Of a DNA stretch of 64,000 nt, positions 56,861 through 64,000 are shown piece by piece. This DNA comes from Gnetum montanum (lineage: Eukaryota > Streptophyta > Gnetopsida > Gnetales > Gnetaceae), in the NCBI GenBank assembly GCA_015680685.1, contig MNCI01017890.1:265416-329415 (forward strand), in the 5' to 3' direction. Numbering within the stretch: the stretch's first letter is position 1; every line of letters starts with the position of its first letter. Made by a program: the position numbers and the translations under genes. The notes beneath the pieces are model-generated. The model worked only from the letters and a program-made list of their open reading frames with translations. It had not been told where the DNA came from and searched no databases.

Positions 56861-58320
56861 AACGTAATCATGGGGAAGATGGTCATCCATGCTGTTCAAT
56901 TCAAGTGGCTCCTTAATTTTTCATTTTTTATTTTACACCTTTATTGGTATGTTTTCTCTCTATTAAATATTTTAAAAATTTCTTCTATATTTTACTCTAT
57001 TTGATTTAGATTTCTTTTATTCTTTTCTTATGTTTTATTTTATTTTGTTTTGTTTTCCTTTATTCCTTATAGGACTAAGTGTAATTGTAATTGCTGATTG
57101 ATGGTGGTTTGTACTATAATGTTATTTGATTGCTAATATTTGGATTCTATTTTTAAATTTTAGTGATTAATAGCTAAGACATGATTTCTTTTCCATGATA
57201 ATAAGCAATGAGTCCATGAAATTCACCCATCCACAAAACTTTGTGATGTTCCCTTGTTTCAGAAATATGTGGTCCCTTCTTAAATAAAACTAATAATGAA
57301 CCTATGACCTTAGTAGTTTTCAAACTTGGAAAGAAATAAATGGATAGATAAGGGTATGAATTCAAGGGGATTTGATTCTCTTTCTACTTGCCTACCCTAG
57401 TTGGATGCATGAGTGTTCTTCTAGATTTATTACCATTCTTCTTTCGACCAATAATAGGAAGCTAATTCTTTACATGGTGTGGTTCCTATACAAAAAACTC
57501 AAAAAAATAAAAAAAAATAATGGGAACTCAAAGCACATTCCTTAGATGAAATACTGATCTACAAGAACTGGTTATGGGACTAGAAATACATGTTACCTAT
57601 GCCTAAAGGTCCCCTCTAACTAAGGCCCATCTCACTTTTTGCTTCTCTTTTAGAAAAGGTGATTAATCTATGAGGATATTCTTGTAAGTGGGTGGATTGG
57701 TCTCAGAGTGTCTATGCAAAGTCATTGAAAGTGATTAATTTTAATTCAGACTAAGGATGGATGTTATCACATCATATTAATCACAAAATCCATAAGGGAC
57801 TTCATGTTCCCATGATATAGGACTCTATTTTACTCTCTTCCTCATCCACCTCTACTTCCATATCTCACCTCACTACCTATTTTCATGTCTTCTTTAATGT
57901 CTTAGTTTAATGTGTCAAAATTCTTAAGTAGTTTCTTTCAATATTTGGTCCTTAACTAACCATACCCATTAATCATGCATGGGATCCATGAACTCCTTGG
58001 TTTAAGAATATGCAAAGGAATTTAAAGCATAAGCCTACTATGGGGACGATCCACTTGCATTTTCCTTAGTTGAGCTAGTTAAGTTCCTTATCCTTAGACA
58101 TTTGTGCATTCAAACCTTTTGCATTCCACATCAATTACATCAAGTAATGTGCTCCTTTTTGGAATTTCTCCAATCATTCTCCCACTAAAAACTCCTTGTC
58201 ATGAACTATCTAGCCCTCTTCATGCATTTCATCATGTTCCAGGCTTCTTAGACTTCCATTGGACTCCAATTTCATGTTCAAACTCTTCATTTTTTCTTAA
58301 TTTTCAAAGTTAAAAAAATT
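56861..58320 (+). other. post-integrase untranslated region, element D
   Basis: Aligns with 20691-22774: the 'catggggaagatggtcatcc' start, one hairpin at 57482-57527 and the 'ccttagacatttgtgcat' block near 58094. No polypurine tract is found where expected. A 69-codon frame at 58104-58313 is not a recognisable gene. Confidence 0.5.
57482..57527 (+). repeat. hairpin in the untranslated region, element D
   Basis: GTTCCTAT (57482-57489) pairs with ATGGGAAC (57520-57527) with one G-T pair across an A-rich loop. It is followed by 'tcaaagcacattccttaga'. Homologous to the second hairpins of A and B. Confidence 0.6.
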
Positions 58321-58620
58321 ATTTAACTGCAGCATCGATGGGATCCCATTGATGTAGTTGACCGTGTTGACACCATCCTATCGATGCATGGAAAAATTAC
58401 TATAAATATAGAATGACACAAGAGGAGTTTTTGCAATTTCTCAGAGCCCCAAACCTTCCAAAGCCCATAAATTTCACATCATCATTCCTTCAACTACTAA
58501 AGGTGAGCTCTACATCATGGTAGTCACAAGTGTTAGGGTTTTTGATGATTTTTTTTTAAATTTTTCCTACTCTGACAAGGTTTATCCAATAAAATAATAT
58601 TAAATCACTAATTCATAAAA
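58321..58620 (+). repeat. LTR-like fragment, CATCGATG subfamily
   Basis: 'actgcagcatcgatgggatc' and 'tcgatgcatgg' match the U3 of the LTR at 61297, and TATAAATA is at 58401-58408. The similarity fades after 'tttttgcaatttctc'. It may be the 5' LTR of the unit that ends with the LTR at 61297. Confidence 0.5.
58401..58408 (+). promoter_or_regulatory. TATA box in the LTR-like fragment
   Basis: TATAAATA, about 80 bases after the CATCGATG cluster, as in the LTR at 61297. Confidence 0.45.
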
Positions 58621-59010
58621 GATAAAACTTTCCAATGAACTCTAGTAGACAGTAAAATGAAATAACAATAAAATATACAAGTTTTTCCTGATCAAAACTT
58701 AGCCAAGTGTAACTAATAAAAAGAGATAAGGTACTCAAGTGTTATAAACTTACACACCAAATGCTAATCCTTGATCATGTTGTGATTACAAATGTCAAAA
58801 AGATCAAAATGCCCATAGGAAGAAGGACCATCCCAACCAAGGGACAAGTGGCCTAGAATTGGAAGGGACCTACAAGAATAACCCCAAGAGTAGGTAATAG
58901 ATACCCATGCAACAGGAACTCTTTAGGAGAAGCCAAAGTGGAATCTATCCTTTAGATTCCTAAAGTTGAAATAGAGTAGTTCTACCAAGATGAGGTACCA
59001 AGACCAAGGC
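58621..59010. other. unassigned leader-like stretch
   Basis: AT-rich. No gene seen before the long frame that follows. Confidence 0.3.
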
Positions 59011-60940
59011 CAAGACTTGAGGTCACATTGACTGATGCCTATCTTAGGTAGATTCAATCTAGGGGTATCCAATGTTTAGTTCTCCAAGAATTAAACTTCA
59101 GTAATTCCTAGACTTTACCCTAAAAGATATCAAAATTTAGCTACAAAGCTCTTCCATGTGCCAATCATCACTTCCAATGAAAAGTAGTACATGTAAGAGA
59201 CCTATCTCTTCTGGAACAACTAGCAAACTAACACCATCATGAAAATCAAGGAAATAAGTGTGTCCTACTTGGTGGAGGCCATTTTTTAGGCCCTTCGCTT
59301 GCCTGAAACTAGGACAAAACCATCAAAGATCTATACATAAGCAAACCTACAGGTCAAAAAGAAGTGGATCCAATAGTTCTACAAAGTGGAACGTAAACTG
59401 TATGATGCACTCACCATGATGGAACATACACACTTCAAGATAGTAGCCTATCATCTTAATCCAATGATGAGGCCCAACAAGGTGACTGGCTTCTTTACCC
59501 ATGCATGTGTAGCTCTAATCAAGAAATTCTATGTTAAACTCTCTCAACTAATCTATCTAGAAATACAAAAGTAGTTTAAAGAAAATGAACATGGGAGGAA
59601 GACAATCCCCTTCTCATGTCTCATCCAGAAATTATGCAAAAGGGAAGGCATAGCCCACTACACCAACAACACATTGAAACATGCTCACACTATCTCATGG
59701 GTAGAAAAGGATAAGGTTCCTACCATGACTAAGAAAGAGAAGCATCCACCACCACCACCCACTCATAAAACAATGTTGGAGGCATGTGCTACCATGGAGT
59801 GCATGCAAAATCTCTAAGAAGAACTCTTGTAGTAGTAGTAAGCTAGTCCGAGTAATGACCCATCTATCTACTGATTAGCCTTAAGCCATTTGAACAAGGT
59901 AACTTGTATAATAAGTTGGTGGGAGGACACAATGCATACTTTCTGTACCTGACAAACACAAGCATCCACGTGCTTGAATCCAAGTGCTCAATAGGTAATG
60001 GTATCTATTCTAGAAATGTAGTAGTTTCTAGAAATATTTGAAAATGCCACTACCTTCTTAGTGCACTTGGAGGAAAGTGATGGGATGAATTTCTTGGTGA
60101 TCCAACATCAAGGATAAGAAATGGTGGTCGAGGTGGTGACAGATCAATTGGGCAAGGTCCTAAACATTCCTATAGCATAGGTACAAGTCAAGAATCATAA
60201 TCTCTTAATGGAGGAGATCTATGCCCTATGCCAAAGATTTGCAATTGAAATCACTACGTAGAAGAATGAGGCCCTAAAATTTGAATAGGTTAAGAACCAC
60301 TACAAATACCAGGTTGGGTTGCACAAGAAAATCAATGAGAAAGACATTTAACTAGCAAAGGAAAAGGTGAATGAGTCCCTCCAGCAACTCCAACAAATAG
60401 GTGATATATGGTAGCCCATCTTTGATGGATTGAATAAATACAACAAAGCTGAAATTTTCCTCAAGGAGCTATAGATTGAAGAGAAGATCGAATACATGGA
60501 GCTCGCCAACCTTCACTATGTAAACTTGGCAATGTTCACTACTAAAAGGCCATGGTTAGATTTGGAGAAGAAAATGGCAAACTCGTACCTATTGTATGAG
60601 GCCATGTTCAAGTACAATAAGGAGACTAAGTAGAATCTTGAAACAACAAATGCAAAAATTGATGTTCTTAGGCAATGATTTACTAATCAAAGATCAAAAA
60701 CTAAGAACTTAGCTAGAAGGTTAAATGACTACCATGAGCTACAGAACATGGTTAAAGCATTCAACATTGAATGTAAATAATTCATAGCCTAGTTTATCAA
60801 TGTGAAGGAATTATTTTCTGTAATGCCCTATTCATGGGAGTTCCCCTATTAGGCCACATTGGTGATGTTGCGTGGACTATGTATGATCCTTGGAGCAAGG
60901 AGGATAAGATAAAATTATTGCTAAATGCTTTCCATCTTCC
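59011..60940 (+). pseudogene. long accessory frame in env position, stops at Gln-type codons
   Basis: One reading frame stays in register from about 59120 to 60930, around 600 codons, broken only by about 25 stop codons. Most are TAG or TAA in contexts such as LL-stop-stop-stop-stop-A, where Gln would be one transition away. Recognisable words: ISVSYLVEAIF, LYDALTMMEHTHFKIVAYHL, NPMMRPNKVTGFFTHACVAL, TIPFSCLIQKLCKREGIAHY, then a Pro-rich patch. The charged helical second half contains LHKKINEKD, EKVNESLQQLQQIGDIW and NLARRLNDYHELQNMV. It lies just upstream of the polypurine tract and LTR, where Athila elements carry their extra gene. It may relate to plant transposon accessory proteins, as does 41970-42700. 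Function unknown. Confidence 0.5.
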
Positions 60941-61287
60941 ACTATTAGTCACAGCTGCAACTAGACAACCATAATCATAGCCTTAACCATAATAGCTGCA
61001 TGCATCGAAGGTAGTAGAAGGTCCTTTAGCACCTCAGGAACCTCCATTGCCTAGGACTGTCTAATTTTCTTCCTCATCTTCAAGCCATCGTAGGAGTTGT
61101 GATATCAATTTTTGTCATAGTGTACAATTTTTTTATCATTTTATTGTAAATTTGTACACTTGGGTACTTAGTATTTGTTTATGTTTGTTTATGTATCAGT
61201 AGTTAGTTAATAATCCCATACCTTCCCAAAATTTTTAAGAAACTTGTTCCTCTTTTTGTTCACTTGAGGACAAATTTTCATTTAGTC

Positions 61288-61296
61288 ATGAAGGTA
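61288..61296 (+). promoter_or_regulatory. polypurine tract before the subfamily LTR
   Basis: catgaaggta-type purine stretch directly before TGATGAATC, preceded by 'cttgaggacaaattttcatt', the same block as in A and B. Confidence 0.5.
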
Positions 61297-62127
61297 TGAT
61301 GAATCATGTCTATGGACTGCATCAATGGGATCTTGTCAACGTAATTCCATCAATGTGATTGCATCAATGTACGATTTCATGCATACATGTTGACGTAGTG
61401 TCTTCTATCGCCTATATAAATATGTGCATCTACAACATCCATTAGTAGCTAGCCAAACTCTTGCAATTTTGTGTTTCCAAAGTTAGAATATTTTCTAAGT
61501 GCCTGTAGTAGGAGTTAAGATGTGTACGAATCTTTATTCAAGAACTATTGTACCTAAACAACTCAGCGTGAATGGTAATAAAGACAAGCTTTCTTGATAA
61601 ACCTTGTAGTACTTGCACTTAACCTAATGTTTACTTTATGCATTTATTATTCAAGCACTTTACTTTAATGCATTTCATTAATTAATTCATAGTGATAATT
61701 AAAGCACATAAGTATGACCACTTTGAGCATACATTAATGCTTGGTAATCCCAGTAGCACCTAACACTTGGTAACCTAGTAGCATTGTAATGTGTTTAGGA
61801 TGTGTACAGAAAGTAGGAATGAATGATTATGTTAGGATTAGTTTAGCACTAGTTAGTTATTAGATTAATTAAACATTAATTACTTTATTTTTGGCACTTA
61901 GATGAATTAAACAATAAACATAAAATGATAAAAATCATATGCCTCAGTTACACTTAACCATACCTTTGTACTTCATAAGTGAAACTGAGAAGACAACAAT
62001 CACATCCATCAAATTCACTACATAGATCTAGTGTACTTAGAGAGCTAAAGTCTACAAAATTCAATTATATTTCTTAGTGAACACTAATGATTCATATGGT
62101 TAGGTGTAGGGACTACTCATTGCTCAT
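61297..62127 (+). repeat. LTR of the CATCGATG subfamily
   Basis: Begins TGATGAATCATG and ends near TGCTCAT. The second half aligns with LTRs 1-3 (tttattcaag...ttgtacctaaac, 'ggatgtgtac', 'ttaggtgtaggga'). U3 differs, with GCATCAATG and TGTTGACG words. The primer site expected at 62129 is missing. Confidence 0.7.
61415..61422 (+). promoter_or_regulatory. TATA box of the subfamily LTR
   Basis: TATAAATA in 'cctatataaatatgtg'. The same position is used in the fragment at 7934. Confidence 0.5.
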
Positions 62128-63700
62128 TATCTATATAAAAGGGAAAGTGTAGATGAATATAACTAGGATCCAAGTTTTCATAAGAAGGAGATCCATAATT
62201 ATGAGTAGGAAGAGGAGATAGTTCTTGATGAGATAATTTCACATAAATCCTTGGTAATACAAAATTCTATCACTAAGATTGAAGTAAGAATAGATAAGAT
62301 GTGGAAGTTGATGAATGAAAAAGTTACAACCAACTTAAAAATAATAGAGGAGAAGATAAAGAAAGTAGGATCAAGTAATCAGGATAAAAAGAGGAAAAAT
62401 TATAAGGAAATAGACAAAGATACTTATTAGTAAAAATGGAAGGAATCTACAGTAAAGAATATTATAGACTTAGATTTAGAGGAGAAGGATGGGTGTGACA
62501 TTTGTCAATATGAACATTCAAAGCACCATTACCCAGTTTTGTTACATATACAAGAGTTTGGGAATTTCACTTTGAATCCCAAGTTCATGGAAATGAAAAT
62601 GCCTATGAGATTATCTTATCCATAGCATAATTATATATAGTCCCATAACTGATAATGTTGTTCAAATAGGACTCCTTCTAAACCTCAAGACTACCATCAA
62701 TAATAATGGCAAAATTCATAGTCATGGGATGTCATCATCAAACTAGTAATATCCTTATTGCTAATTGTACCTTTATGGATACTCTATTTAATAACTTGTT
62801 TCTCCTAATGGTTCTACTACTCATGTTTTAACTCACTGGTACTACCCTTTTGAATACCATCGATCCATAACATCTCTTGTAAAATCACCATCCCATACCT
62901 ATCACCATCCATCATATCCTTAATACTCTCATACTCTCCTCCAACATATGTCACAACCAATAATGTAGGAAGAATTGACACCATAACCTCACTAAAAGAA
63001 TGCAATTTGTGCTATAAATATATACAAGGATAATAGTACTAGTAGTTCTTAGTAAAATCCTTGAAAAAATCATTTCTTTAGGATAATTCCTACACATCTA
63101 AATAAAACTAGTATACCTACTAGCTGATCAAAACTAGCACTAGGAAAACATGGTTCAATCTCCTTTCTAACAAAAATAATGCCTTCTATTCCTACATAAA
63201 AGCAAATAATCCTTCCTACTCAAAAATAAAAAAATAAAAGTTGAACATGGTCTTGTGAAAAGATAGAAAATTTCATGCATTACTAATAATGATAAAGGAT
63301 GCAGTTGTGGATCAAAAGTTCAAAGTCTTAACATGATCCCTATACCAAATCATAACAAACATAGGTGTGTGTGCAAAACCATAGCTACATAATAGCCACT
63401 AAACCAAAAGACATCCAATGGCTAGAGAATGAGAATACCAAACTATCCAAAAGATGCATGAAAATATCCAACATACTTATCAGCTGTTATTCTAAGAAAA
63501 TGAACTAAATAGAGAACTTAGAAAAGGTCATCTTACACTCTAACTATACATTGGAAGAAATTGTTAAATAATAAGGCCCAATAACAAAAATGGAAAATTT
63601 AAAAGAAAGCATATCTAGGCCTTCTAAGAAGAAAACACCTTCTAGTCTAGTTGAATACGTCTCCAAATGATTGAAACCTAATTATCATCAATGTTAAATG
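62128..63700 (+). pseudogene. gag and protease-linker relic, Athila-like family
   Basis: Starts inside gag: 'gggaaagtgtagatgaatat' equals the post-capsid part of D at 52185. The Cys/His box at 62494-62529 reads CDICQYEHSKHHY. Much later, near 63380-63425 ('atagccactaaaccaaaaga') it matches the linker after protease in A at 17120. The protease active site itself is not recognisable. The minus-strand frame at 62817-63005 is a shadow. Confidence 0.6.
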
Positions 63701-64000
63701 TACTAATAAGCAAAAACATAAATCATGAAAGATGATAAATGGAAAATTTATGGTGTATGACCAGGGAAATGTGTAGTCCATTTTCCAAATACTTGGCCAT
63801 GAGTTTAATCATGGGGGATATGCCTTATCTTAAATCAAGAATTGATAAGTGCATTTTCACTTTTTGTTTTATAATTTTTATCATTTTTCTATTTTTGACA
63901 TTTTTATATTTTTTTTTCAAAGTTTTACAATTATTAATATATTTTTCATTTATTATTATTTTTTCTTTCTTTATTTATAATCTTCTATTTTCTTAAGTTA
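63701..64000. other. AT-rich end of the window
   Basis: A frame at 63739-63996 encodes MENLWCMTREMCSPF followed by a Phe/Ile-rich run from poly-T sequence. I do not regard it as a gene. Confidence 0.3.

Noticed and set aside
59811-59845. Four consecutive TAG/TAA codons as evidence for a variant genetic code
   Set aside because: All other genes in the window decay in the same way and TGA also replaces Trp, so methyl-cytosine deamination is enough.
1-64000. Bacterial-type operons, CRISPR arrays, tRNA or rRNA genes
   Set aside because: No spaced direct repeats of CRISPR type, no operon-like runs of intact frames and no tRNA cloverleaf were seen.

Overview
This window looks like nuclear DNA from a seed plant with a large, transposon-filled genome. 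It is AT-rich and shows no intact cellular gene, rRNA, tRNA or CRISPR array. Almost everything recognisable is a decayed Ty3/gypsy LTR retrotransposon. Most broken codons are of the CAG/CAA-to-TAG/TAA or TGG-to-TGA/TAG kind, as expected from long-term deamination of methylated cytosine. No species can be named from the sequence.

Region by region: (1) 1-6776 is a plus-strand chromovirus: end of the 5' LTR, initiator-Met tRNA primer site, gag, protease, RT, RNase H, integrase, chromodomain and 3' LTR. An antisense solo LTR of another family sits inside its gag (574-1470). (2) 6777-10620 holds a gag scrap and LTR scrap of the Athila-like family (7295-8122), a probable minus-strand LTR/primer site (8508-9146), a 46-base N gap and short tandem repeats. 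(3) 10632-13536 is the 3' half of a minus-strand Tat-like element (29-bp tandem repeats, integrase, second RNase H, first RNase H, end of RT). (4) 13537-36328 is a head-to-tail array of three Athila-like elements that share LTRs (LTR-A-LTR-B-LTR-C, with C truncated after protease). It lies inside the RT of the Tat-like element, whose RT N-terminus resumes on the minus strand at 36329. (5) 37198-45433 is a candidate second insertion bounded by direct repeats that end TGCTACA. It carries a plus-strand, intron-bearing, broken gene-like unit with an FCP1/NIF-type HAD phosphatase-like segment (40948-41436) and further frames of unknown function. (6) 45434-48302 is minus-strand protease and gag of a Tat-like element, collinear with blocks 3 and 4. 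(7) About 49160-58300 is a divergent plus-strand Athila-like element (D). (8) 58321-62127 holds LTR-like sequence, a long frame interrupted only by stop codons, a polypurine tract and a subfamily LTR. (9) 62128-63700 is a gag/protease relic of the same family.

None of these elements can be autonomous as read. In the usual Ty3/gypsy cycle gag forms the particle, protease matures it, RT/RNase H copies the RNA from a tRNA primer and integrase inserts the DNA. Here each module is recognisable but broken. The less routine items are the LTR-sharing array, the FCP1-like segment, the long frame at 59-61 kb whose stops fall at codons one transition from Gln, and a repeated hairpin in the post-integrase region of the Athila-like copies. 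A 545-bp perfect duplication around a single N at 18826 is most likely an assembly error.
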